Shown in pieces: positions 6,790-14,272 of a DNA stretch of 26,695 bases. Position 1 is the stretch's first letter, and each line of letters begins with the position of its first letter. This DNA comes from CAYUJH01 sp964394585. Lineage in GTDB: Bacteria > Bacteroidota > Bacteroidia > Cytophagales > Flammeovirgaceae. A program made the translations under genes and the position numbers. The stretch lies in assembly GCA_964394585.1 (NCBI GenBank), contig CAYMYI010000052.1:1-26695 (forward strand), given 5' to 3'. The notes beneath the pieces were generated by a model. That model saw only the letters and a list, made by a program, of their open reading frames with translations. It was not told the origin of the DNA and ran no database searches.

Positions 6790-9700
6790 TTACTTTTCTT
6801 CTTCTACAAGTTTGGGCGTATCTTCTTCTTGCGAAGCGGCATCGTTTTCAGCATAAGCTAAACCTGTTTCACGGTCTTTATATTTCTTCCGCTCGGTCAT
6901 GAAATAGATGAGCGGCACAATGAGCAAGGTCAATACCGTAGAGGCAATCGATCCACCCATGAGCGAAATCGCTAGCCCTTGGAAAATGGGATCGAACAAG
7001 ATGACAAAGGCACCAATTACCACCGTGCCAGCAGTGAGCAAAATGGGCGTGGTACGCACAGCGCCGGCTTCGATTACCGCCTCGCGCAGAGGTGCTCCTT
7101 CTGCCAATCTTAAGTTAATAAAGTCGATTAGCAATACGGAGTTCCGCACCATGATGCCGGCAAGGGCAATCATGCCAATCATAGAAGTAGCGGTAAAGAA
7201 TGCCCCGAGCCACCAGTGCCCTAACAGAATACCTACCATTGAGAGCGGAATTGCTACCATCATCACGATAGGCACTTTAAAGTCTTGGAACCATCCGATA
7301 ATGAGCATGTAAATAATAACTAGTACCACGGCGAAGGCGCCTCCTAAATCGCGGAATACTTCGTAGGTAATGTGCCATTCTCCGTCCCACTTGATTCCGA
7401 AATCTTGCTCCATAAATGGCTGATCGGTATAGAATTCTTCTAAGGTATAGCCTGTGGGCAGGGTTAATTCTTTGAACTTTTCCGACACATCGAGGATGGC
7501 ATACACCGGGCTTTCAATGGTTCCGGCAACATCGGCAGTTACATATACCACACGTTTCTGGTTTTTTCGGTAGATGCTCTTTTCTTGTATCTGCTCTTTT
7601 ACGGTTACCAAATCGCCGACTGAAACAAGCTGCCCAGTCATGGTGCGCACATTGAGATTGCGCAAATCGGCAAGACTTGAGCGTTCTTCTTCGCTTAAGC
7701 GCAATTTGATGTTCACCGGTTCAATTTCATCTTCTTGGTACAAGCGCGATACGGGTTGCCCTTGCAACGCCATGTTTAGCGTTTGCACAATTTGCTGGGT
7801 GCTTACCCCGGCAAGCATTGCTTTTTCTTTATCAACTTCAAAATTAAATTCTTTTTGGTCGTCTTCTACCATCCAATCTACATCCACAATTCCCTCGGTT
7901 TCCTCAAAGATTTGCTTCACTTGTGCGGCAATATCGCGCGATTGGTCTAAATCGGGGCCGTATACTTCGGCTACCAGTGTCGACATCACCGGAGGGCCAG
8001 GAGGTACTTCTACAACTTTTGCGTTGGCGTTGTACTTAGCAGCAATTTGCTGAATTTGTGGGCGGTACTTTTTCGCAATATCGTGGCTTTGGATGCTCCG
8101 ATCGCCTTTATCGAGGAGGTTTACCTGAATATCGGCTACGCTCGAACCACTGCGGAGGTCGTAGTGGCGCACTAACCCGTTGAAGTTCATAGGCGCTGAA
8201 GTACCCACGTATAACTGGTAGTTCTGCACTTCGGCTTGGTCGGCAAGAAATGCCCCAATTTCTTTGGCTACTACGGCAGTTTTTTCTAGTGTAGTACCCT
8301 CGGGCATATCAATCACTACTTGGAACTCATTTTTATTATCGAAAGGAAGCATTTTCACTTCTACCGCACGGAAATAAAACAACGACATAGAACCGAGCAA
8401 TAACAAGGTAATACTCCCGATGAATGCCCAACGTTTCCAGGCGCTAGCTACTAACGGACTCATAAAGCGATAGTATACTTTGTAGATGAGCGTATCTTCG
8501 AGGCGGTACTCTTTTTCGTCGCTACCGTGCGAATCGTTTTTCAATAAACGATATGCCAAAAACGGAGTAATAATCAGCGCCACAAGCAGCGAGAATAACA
8601 TCGCCATTGCTGCCCCAATAGGCATTGGACTCATGTAAGGGCCCATCAGTCCGGAAACAAATGCCATTGGCAATACTGCTGCAATTACCGTAAAGGTGGC
8701 TAAAATAGTAGGGTTGCCCACCTCGTTGATAGAGGCAATCGCCGCTTGTAAGAACGGCAGTTTCTTCATTTTAAAGTGGCGGTGCATATTTTCTGCGATA
8801 ATGATGGAGTCGTCAACCACAATACCGGTTACAAACACTAAGGCAAATAGCGTAATCCGGTTGAGCGTGTAGCCATAGAGGTAATACACAAACATGGTGA
8901 GGGCAAACGTAATGGGTACGGAAAGGAACACTACAAGCCCACCGCGTAGGCCCATCGATAATGCCACTACAATGGTTACCGCTACTACCGAACCGAACAA
9001 GTGTAAAATCAGCTCCGATACTTTGTGCGATGCCGTTTTACCATAATTCCGCGTTTCGGCAATGTGGATGTCAGAAGGGATCAGTGTGCCTTTCAAACGC
9101 TCGGTTTTATCTAAAATCTGCTCAGCAAGGCGCATGGCATCTGCCCCGCGACGCTTGGCAATGGAAATCGTTACCGCAGGGTATGTTCCGTACACGTATG
9201 CTTCGGCTGTGCCGGCTCCCATGCCAAACTCCACATACTGGGTGGGGTCTTCTGGGCCGTCGGTAATATCGGCGACTTGTTTCAGGTACACAGCTTGCCC
9301 ACCTACTACACTTACAATCAGATTTTCCACGTCGTCGAGTGTCTGAAGGAACGAGCCAGTTTCTACCAAATACTCTTCGTTGTTTTGGTTAAAAGCGCCG
9401 GAAGCTACTTGCTGGTTTGCCGCTTGCAATTGCTGTGTAATGGCGAGTATATCAAGGTTATATGCCGACATGCGCTCTTTATCGAGCTGGATGTTTAATT
9501 GGCGGTTGCGCCCGCCAATTACTTGGGTTGCCGATACTTCTTGAATTTTTTCTATTTCTGAATTGAGTTCCTGCGCCACGCGTTTCAACTCGTAGTCGTC
9601 GTAGCGATCGCTCCACAACGTGAGAGCCAATGCAGGTACATCGTCAATCGCACGTGTTTTTACTAAGGGCATACTTACCCCTGCCGGCATGCGATCCATA

Positions 9701-10059
9701 TTTTTCATCACCTCGTTGTAGAGTTTCACAATGCTGCGTTCTACATCGTCGCCTACGTAGTAACGCACAATAAGCATCGCTTGCCCAGGCATCGAAGTGG
9801 AGTAGACATACTCTACGCCGGGGATGTTCGAAATAATCTTCTCCATAGGTGCTACGATGCGCGATTCTACCTCTTCGGCACTCGCACCGGGGTAGCGGAA
9901 GAATACATCGGCGATGGGCACATCAATTTGAGGTTCTTCTTCCCGAGGGGTCAGGTAAGCACTGTACATTCCTATTGCCATGAACGCAATCATCAGCAAC
10001 GGGGTCAGCTTAGAGTTGATAAACTTTTCTGCCAGACTTCCGGCGATTCCTGTTCTCAT
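6790..10059 (-). CDS. RND efflux pump inner-membrane permease (AcrB-like)
   Basis: 1089 residues, normal length for the family, ATG start. The N-terminal membrane segment (about 17-36) is followed by a periplasmic porter region including FRYPGASAEEVESRIVAPME, then TM2-TM6, a second periplasmic half, and TM8-TM12 ending IVPLIYFMTERKK. The TM4 motif GIVVDDSIIIAEN places two acidic residues, D416 and D417, at the proton-relay site. That is the hydrophobe/amphiphile exporter type rather than the single-Asp heavy-metal type. The pump uses proton influx to expel compounds through the adaptor and outer-membrane channel encoded just upstream. The real substrate cannot be read. It follows the adaptor by 61 bp and ends before a hairpin. 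Confidence 0.93.
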   Translation of the reverse strand: MRTGIAGSLAEKFINSKLTPLLMIAFMAIGMYSAYLTPREEEPQIDVPIADVFFRYPGASAEEVESRIVAPMEKIISNIPGVEYVYSTSMPGQAMLIVRYYVGDDVERSIVKLYNEVMKNMDRMPAGVSMPLVKTRAIDDVPALALTLWSDRYDDYELKRVAQELNSEIEKIQEVSATQVIGGRNRQLNIQLDKERMSAYNLDILAITQQLQAANQQVASGAFNQNNEEYLVETGSFLQTLDDVENLIVSVVGGQAVYLKQVADITDGPEDPTQYVEFGMGAGTAEAYVYGTYPAVTISIAKRRGADAMRLAEQILDKTERLKGTLIPSDIHIAETRNYGKTASHKVSELILHLFGSVVAVTIVVALSMGLRGGLVVFLSVPITFALTMFVYYLYGYTLNRITLFALVFVTGIVVDDSIIIAENMHRHFKMKKLPFLQAAIASINEVGNPTILATFTVIAAVLPMAFVSGLMGPYMSPMPIGAAMAMLFSLLVALIITPFLAYRLLKNDSHGSDEKEYRLEDTLIYKVYYRFMSPLVASAWKRWAFIGSITLLLLGSMSLFYFRAVEVKMLPFDNKNEFQVVIDMPEGTTLEKTAVVAKEIGAFLADQAEVQNYQLYVGTSAPMNFNGLVRHYDLRSGSSVADIQVNLLDKGDRSIQSHDIAKKYRPQIQQIAAKYNANAKVVEVPPGPPVMSTLVAEVYGPDLDQSRDIAAQVKQIFEETEGIVDVDWMVEDDQKEFNFEVDKEKAMLAGVSTQQIVQTLNMALQGQPVSRLYQEDEIEPVNIKLRLSEEERSSLADLRNLNVRTMTGQLVSVGDLVTVKEQIQEKSIYRKNQKRVVYVTADVAGTIESPVYAILDVSEKFKELTLPTGYTLEEFYTDQPFMEQDFGIKWDGEWHITYEVFRDLGGAFAVVLVIIYMLIIGWFQDFKVPIVMMVAIPLSMVGILLGHWWLGAFFTATSMIGMIALAGIMVRNSVLLIDFINLRLAEGAPLREAVIEAGAVRTTPILLTAGTVVIGAFVILFDPIFQGLAISLMGGSIASTVLTLLIVPLIYFMTERKKYKDRETGLAYAENDAASQEEDTPKLVEEEK

Positions 10060-10120
10060 AATTATATGTGTTTTGTTTTTTCTTTTAAAGAGATAATAGG
10101 GGGATAAAAAGGGATGGCAA

Positions 10121-11209
10121 TCAGTTCATCAGCGCTACTTTCTGCCCGTCTTGCAATTTGCCTTCGTACGAAACGATGATTTGCTCGCCTTCGTCGAGGC
10201 CAGAGAGGATTTCTATGCTATCCCCAATTTCTTTTCCGGTACGTACCCAGCGAAGCATCGCTTCACTTTTATGGTTAATGGTATAAAACCCTTTCAACTG
10301 CCCACGTTGTACGAGCACTTCTTTCGGTACCATTAGTTTTTGGGTCGCTCCTTTTTCTACAATTACCGTAGCGAATAGCCCACTTTTTAGCTGTTTCGCT
10401 AGGGCATCGCCTTGCAAGAGCACTGTCATTTCGAATTGCGCGCCGGCATAGCCTCCCGAAGGGTTTATGCGGGCAATCGTACCTTTTACTTCTTGGTTGA
10501 GCGCATCGATTGCCACGTGCACCTCATCTCCTTCGTTCATCATGCCTATTTCGGTTTCGGGAACGCTGGCTTTTACTTCAAAATTCTCTTGCGATTCAAT
10601 CATCACTACGGGCATGCCTGGCGTAGCTAAATCGCCTTGGTTCATAAATTTCTTGGTGATATAGCCGGTAAACGGAGCCGTTAATACGGCATACCCCAAG
10701 TTAGCTTGCACTTCGTTTTGCATTTGCTCGATTGAAGCTACTTTCGCCTTTGCCATATCGTAGGCAGCTGTAATGTCGTCGAGTTCTTTCTGTGTCGCCG
10801 ATTTTTTATCGTAGAGTTGCTTAATGCGGTTGTAGTTTTTCTCAACGTTGGCAAGTGCTGCCATCGCTTCGTTCATATTGGCTTCTACACGTGCCTTACT
10901 TGCTTCGATATCGGCACTTTTAATTCGTGCCACTACTTGCCCTTTCTGTACTTTTTCGCCTTCTTCTACGGAAAGCATCGTGATTTGCCCCATAATGCGG
11001 GTACTCAATTTGGCTTGGTCGGCAGAGGTTACTTGAGCGGCAAACTCGTAGCGCATGGGGACTTTTGCTACTTTGGCTTCCATGGCTTTTACCTGTACGG
11101 TAGGTAATTCTTGGCGAGTTACTTGTTTTTCTTCGCCACCACACGCTTGGAAAAACAGTGCTGCGGCAATTCCAATAATACTGAACACTAATTTTTGAGA
11201 CGTTTTCAT
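10121..11209 (-). CDS. RND efflux periplasmic adaptor lipoprotein (HlyD/MFP family)
   Basis: 362 residues, ATG start. A lipoprotein signal peptide ends in FQAC with acylated C23. Then come a first biotinyl-lipoyl half near residues 60-90 (GQITMLSVEEGEKVQKGQVV), a helical hairpin about 95-165, and the second lipoyl half with VLTAPFTGYITKKFMNQGD. A beta-barrel follows near 195-285 and a membrane-proximal domain completes the chain (GLDEGEQIIVSYEGKLQDGQKV). It bridges the RND pump and the TolC-like channel in the periplasm, anchored by lipid to the inner membrane. Gene order channel-adaptor-pump on one strand with gaps of 33 and 61 bp makes an operon nearly certain. Confidence 0.93.
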   Translation of the reverse strand: MKTSQKLVFSIIGIAAALFFQACGGEEKQVTRQELPTVQVKAMEAKVAKVPMRYEFAAQVTSADQAKLSTRIMGQITMLSVEEGEKVQKGQVVARIKSADIEASKARVEANMNEAMAALANVEKNYNRIKQLYDKKSATQKELDDITAAYDMAKAKVASIEQMQNEVQANLGYAVLTAPFTGYITKKFMNQGDLATPGMPVVMIESQENFEVKASVPETEIGMMNEGDEVHVAIDALNQEVKGTIARINPSGGYAGAQFEMTVLLQGDALAKQLKSGLFATVIVEKGATQKLMVPKEVLVQRGQLKGFYTINHKSEAMLRWVRTGKEIGDSIEILSGLDEGEQIIVSYEGKLQDGQKVALMN

Positions 11210-11242
11210 GTTATTTCGATTTCTTAAGTGTTTAAGGCTATT

Positions 11243-12559
11243 TTATTTCGATTCTTCTGTAAGGAATTCTAAAGTGAAAAGAGCTACCCGGTACTGATAC
11301 AGCGTTTGCAGGTAGTTGAGTTGTTGTTGGGCAACCATAGCTTCCGACATGAGCACATCGGCGGTTTTTTCCATGCCTGCTTCAAAACGATTTTTGCGAA
11401 TGCGGAAACTTTCTTCGGCTTGTTTTACTGCCAATTCGTTGGTTTCCATTTTCTTTTGGGCAAGCGATAAGTTGCGGTAAGCTTCTTGTAACGCCACTTG
11501 GCTCTGCGAAAGATGCTGTTCGTAATTTAACTGCTCTTGTTGCAACTCTGCTTTTGCTTGCTGTACGCCACCGATACGTTTGTATCCATTAAAAAGAGTC
11601 CATTGCAACGTAGCACCAATAAAGTAGTTGCTTGCGCCGGTACCAAACAGGTTCGAATCGTTCCACTCGTAGGCTGCCATAGCGTTGAGGCGCGGCAGAA
11701 ACTCGTTTTTCTTGGCTTTGAGCATGTTTTCCCTCGCCTGAATGGCAAACTGCATCGCTTGGAAATCGGAGCGATTGGCAGGAATTTCAGCCATAGCGTA
11801 CTCATTCGCAGAAACTGCCGGTTTGGAAAGCTCATCGGTAAGGGTAAGTTGCGTGCCAGGCTCTAAGCGTAGCGTATGCACTAACATTGCCTGAATGTTG
11901 GCAATCTGATTTTCAACATCGGCGAGGTTATTTTGTAATTCTAACACACGTACTTTCACTGCCATCAGGTCGGCATCTTTCACATATCCTTGTGCAAGGT
12001 TGTCTTCCGTTGTTTTATACATTGCCTCGGCAGCTTTTAATGCCGTCAAAATCACTCCTTTGCTTTGCATGGCAAATTGTAAGCCGTAGTACGCTTTCTT
12101 TACCTCATAGGCAATATGATGCTTCGTGCGCATGGTTTGCATTTCGGTAGCTTGCAGTTTGGCAGTAGCAGCCTTGCGCATCCAAAGCCCATCAAGATTG
12201 ATGAGCGGTTGCTGTACCTCTATGCGCGTGTTAAAATTGGTGATGCGGTCGGGGTCGTTTAATAGTTCTGAGTTGAAATCGCTGTTTTGAACAATTTCTT
12301 GCTTTAAGCGAAACCCAAAGGCCATAAGCGGGTCGGTTGTAGTGGCTCCCGCTTCCGATACCTGTACGGTGGGTAAAAATATGCTGTGGGTCTGCTGATA
12401 ACCCGCACGAGCGGCTTGTAACGCCTGCTCCGATTTTTTGACTTCCCAGTTTTCGGTTTGGGCAATCTCGATGGCTTCCGAAAGGCTCAAGCGGGTTTCC
12501 TGAGCCTGTACGCCTCCTACCCAAAGGCTTATCAAAAGTATAGAAGCAATTTTCTTCAT
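11243..12559 (-). CDS. TolC-family outer membrane efflux protein
   Basis: 438 residues with ATG start and signal peptide ending VQAQ. The mature part opens with LSLSEAIEIAQTENWEVKKSEQALQAA, the usual start of the outer membrane efflux domain. It contains two long-helix repeats (about 30-210 and 250-430) with the short beta segments between them. Residues such as QPLINLDGLW and LQWTLFNGYKRIGGVQQAKAEL are typical strand-and-turn segments of the channel. It forms the trimeric outer-membrane exit duct for the pump below it. It is first in the operon and stands right after the best promoter of the window. Confidence 0.92.
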   Translation of the reverse strand: MKKIASILLISLWVGGVQAQETRLSLSEAIEIAQTENWEVKKSEQALQAARAGYQQTHSIFLPTVQVSEAGATTTDPLMAFGFRLKQEIVQNSDFNSELLNDPDRITNFNTRIEVQQPLINLDGLWMRKAATAKLQATEMQTMRTKHHIAYEVKKAYYGLQFAMQSKGVILTALKAAEAMYKTTEDNLAQGYVKDADLMAVKVRVLELQNNLADVENQIANIQAMLVHTLRLEPGTQLTLTDELSKPAVSANEYAMAEIPANRSDFQAMQFAIQARENMLKAKKNEFLPRLNAMAAYEWNDSNLFGTGASNYFIGATLQWTLFNGYKRIGGVQQAKAELQQEQLNYEQHLSQSQVALQEAYRNLSLAQKKMETNELAVKQAEESFRIRKNRFEAGMEKTADVLMSEAMVAQQQLNYLQTLYQYRVALFTLEFLTEESK

Positions 12560-12596
12560 GGCGGTTTTTCTTGTTTAAGTGTTTCTGTTGATAAAG

Positions 12597-12626
12597 CAAA
12601 TATAGATAAATAAAATTACATATCAA
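12597..12626 (-). promoter_or_regulatory. Bacteroidota-type promoter of the efflux operon
   Basis: On the minus strand TTG (12626-12624) is followed after exactly 19 bases by TATATTTG (12604-12597), matching the TTG-N19-TAnnTTTG promoter of Bacteroidota. It ends 37 bp before the TolC-like start codon. The spacer is AT-rich. This is the only place in the window where I found both boxes. Confidence 0.7.
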
Positions 12627-12642
12627 CATATTTTAATATGTT
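12625..12642. promoter_or_regulatory. Perfect palindrome overlapping the efflux -33 box (putative repressor operator)
   Basis: AACATATT-TT-AATATGTT is an 8-bp perfect inverted repeat with a 2-bp spacer. It overlaps the -33 TTG of the efflux promoter by two bases, so a bound dimer would compete with RNA polymerase. MarR or TetR-type regulators bind sites of this form, but no regulator gene is in the window. Confidence 0.5.
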
Positions 12643-12883
12643 ATTTTCAAAATTGTAAACTCGATGAAAACCCAGAAAGTTCAATGAGGGGAAATAGATT
12701 CTGTATAACCGTGTTATAAAGGAGATTCCTGCACCGAATAAAAAATGAAGAAGGCGGCAGAGTTGCAGGGGTATTCGTAGCCTTCGAGGAGTTTGCTTAC
12801 CTTCTCACTCGATACTTACCCCAAAAAATACCAAGCCATCTCTCCCCTTAAATTAAGTGCCGATGTGTACTTTTGGCGCTGCT

Positions 12884-13675
12884 ATGGAGATTGCCCACTA
12901 TCTTTTCTTACTTCGCCAATACGCCCACTACCGTTGGCATGCGCGTAACGCTCACGGGTTGCACTCGCCTTTTGTGTTTCAACTGTACGCCGAAGTAATT
13001 GGGAGCGGCAAACAATTTTACGCTTTTGAGGAAATAGAAAAAGTGCGCAAATCTTTGCTTTACAGCAATAAACGCATTGAAGTAACCGATTTGGGTGCAG
13101 GTTCGCGCAAGCTCAAACAAAGCACTCGTAAAATTGCCGAAATCGTGCAGCACTCTGCGGTAACCCCTAAAAAAGGGGCGTTGCTTTTTAGGCTGGTGGA
13201 GTATTTTCGACCCGAGCAAGTGCTAGAGTTGGGGACTTCGGTCGGGATTGGCACGTTATACCTTCAATTGGCACACCGCTCGGCTACCATCATCACTTTT
13301 GAAGGCTGCCCCCATACGGCGGCAGTCGCTCAGAAAACTTTTGAAAAAATGGGGCTATCGCCCAGCCTTGTTGTGGGTAATTTGGAAGATACCCTCCCCC
13401 AAACTTTAGAAAAAATACCGAAAGTTGATTTGGTATATATGGATGCCAACCACACCTACCAAGCTACGTTGCACTATTTTGAAAGCATCTTGCCCAAGCT
13501 GCACGAAAATAGCGTAGTGGTAGTAGATGATATCCGCTGGTCAGCCGATATGAAACAAGCTTGGGATGTACTTTGCCAACGCCCAGAAATTCTGCTCTCG
13601 CTCGATTTATTCGATTGTGGCATTCTCTTGCTACGGAATAAACAACCCAAACAACATTTTCACCTTTTGTTTTAA
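12884..13675 (+). CDS. Class I SAM-dependent methyltransferase (O-methyltransferase-like)
   Basis: I prefer the ATG at 12884 (263 residues), which gives MEIAHYLFLLRQYAHYRWHA, the usual start in this family. A longer frame starts at 12857. The SAM-binding motif I is VLELGTSVGIGTLYL, with the acidic residue of motif II in TIITFEGCP, then LVYMDANHTY and SVVVVDDIRWS as the later motifs. This is the pattern of the caffeoyl-CoA/catechol O-methyltransferase group, where the VDD acidic residues usually bind a metal. The 100-residue N-terminal part with NAHGLHSPFVFQLYAEVI is Bacteroidota-specific as I remember. Substrate is unknown. The gene stands alone and converges on the next gene with only 6 bp between stops. 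Confidence 0.85.
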   Translation: MEIAHYLFLLRQYAHYRWHARNAHGLHSPFVFQLYAEVIGSGKQFYAFEEIEKVRKSLLYSNKRIEVTDLGAGSRKLKQSTRKIAEIVQHSAVTPKKGALLFRLVEYFRPEQVLELGTSVGIGTLYLQLAHRSATIITFEGCPHTAAVAQKTFEKMGLSPSLVVGNLEDTLPQTLEKIPKVDLVYMDANHTYQATLHYFESILPKLHENSVVVVDDIRWSADMKQAWDVLCQRPEILLSLDLFDCGILLLRNKQPKQHFHLLF

Positions 13676-13681
13676 TACCTA

Positions 13682-14029
13682 CTAGGTTTTGGCATTAATT
13701 GCCATTTTTAGGTCATCGCCACTAATCAAGATTGTTGCATTTTTAAAGGTAAGTACCTTGATGGTATAGGTTTTCCCATCTTTTGCTGCCTGATATTCTA
13801 CTTTATGATCGGCTTTTTCTTGGCTTTCAATCGAAAATACCGAAGCCTCACCGTTCACCGTCAGGGTAATTTCGCTTTCGCCAAACGTAATTTCAACTGG
13901 TTCTTTGTGCTCTTCGGTACTAGCAGTATTAATCCAAGAATCTGCTGAGTAGGTTATTGGGTCTTGAGCATTGGCTAAAATCGGCAAAAGACAAAGCGAA
14001 AATATGGTGATAAATTGGTTTAGTTTCAT
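13682..14029 (-). CDS. Small secreted protein of unknown function
   Basis: 115 residues from the ATG at 14029, or 118 from another ATG at 14038. The shorter start gives a cleaner signal peptide, MKLNQFITIFSLCLLPILANA before QDPI. The mature part of about 93 residues is predicted all-beta, with alternating polar and hydrophobic residues (VEITFGESEITLTVNGE, TYTIKVLTFKNATILISG). It has no cysteines and no motif I know. A lone CAAACGTA at 14106-14113 (TACGTTTG on the minus strand) could be its -7 box, without a clear -33 box. Likely a real exported protein, probably periplasmic; role unknown. Confidence 0.65.
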   Translation of the reverse strand: MKLNQFITIFSLCLLPILANAQDPITYSADSWINTASTEEHKEPVEITFGESEITLTVNGEASVFSIESQEKADHKVEYQAAKDGKTYTIKVLTFKNATILISGDDLKMAINAKT

Positions 14030-14217
14030 AGCGTGCATTTTTAGTATTTAAAGAATTTTTCAGCAATGGATTTCACTAACATTTGTAAAGTTCCATGTAG
14101 TAAACCAAACGTAGGTGCTTTTTCAGGTTGATTATTCTTCAACTTTTCATGAACAAACGTGTATCATTACCAAAGAATACCCCTTGTCTTTTACTAATTT
14201 TTGATGTTATTGAAAGG

Positions 14218-14265
14218 AAAAAAAAGGCAGTTTCACTCTTTTTTCAAGTAGAGAAATTGCCCTTT
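14218..14265 (-). terminator. Terminator of the WG-repeat gene
   Basis: On the minus strand, just after the WG-repeat stop, GAAAGGGCAATTTCTC pairs imperfectly with GAGTGAAACTGCCTTT, then a run of eight or more T follows. The stem has a bulge and a mismatch but the T-run is strong. It stands 8-55 bp after the stop codon. Confidence 0.55.
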
Positions 14266-14272
14266 CTCAAGG

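Larger units (their letters stand above)
12560..12883. other. Divergent control region between efflux operon and methyltransferase
   Basis: About 320 bp without a gene. The left part carries the efflux promoter and palindrome. A second perfect inverted repeat, TATAAC-CGT-GTTATA, is at 12704-12718. I found no convincing two-box promoter for the methyltransferase, and nothing else recognisable. Confidence 0.5.

Noticed and set aside
7574..8053. Antisense open frame of 159 codons within the RND gene
   Set aside because: It lies wholly opposite a strongly conserved pump gene and has low-complexity, serine/threonine-rich composition.
6790..10059. CzcA/CusA heavy-metal pump assignment
   Set aside because: The TM4 motif has two adjacent Asp (VVDDS), typical of drug-type exporters, not the single-Asp heavy-metal form.
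12868..12875. TACTTTTG as a -7 box for the methyltransferase
   Set aside because: It lies only 9 bp before the preferred ATG and has no -33 box; likely chance.
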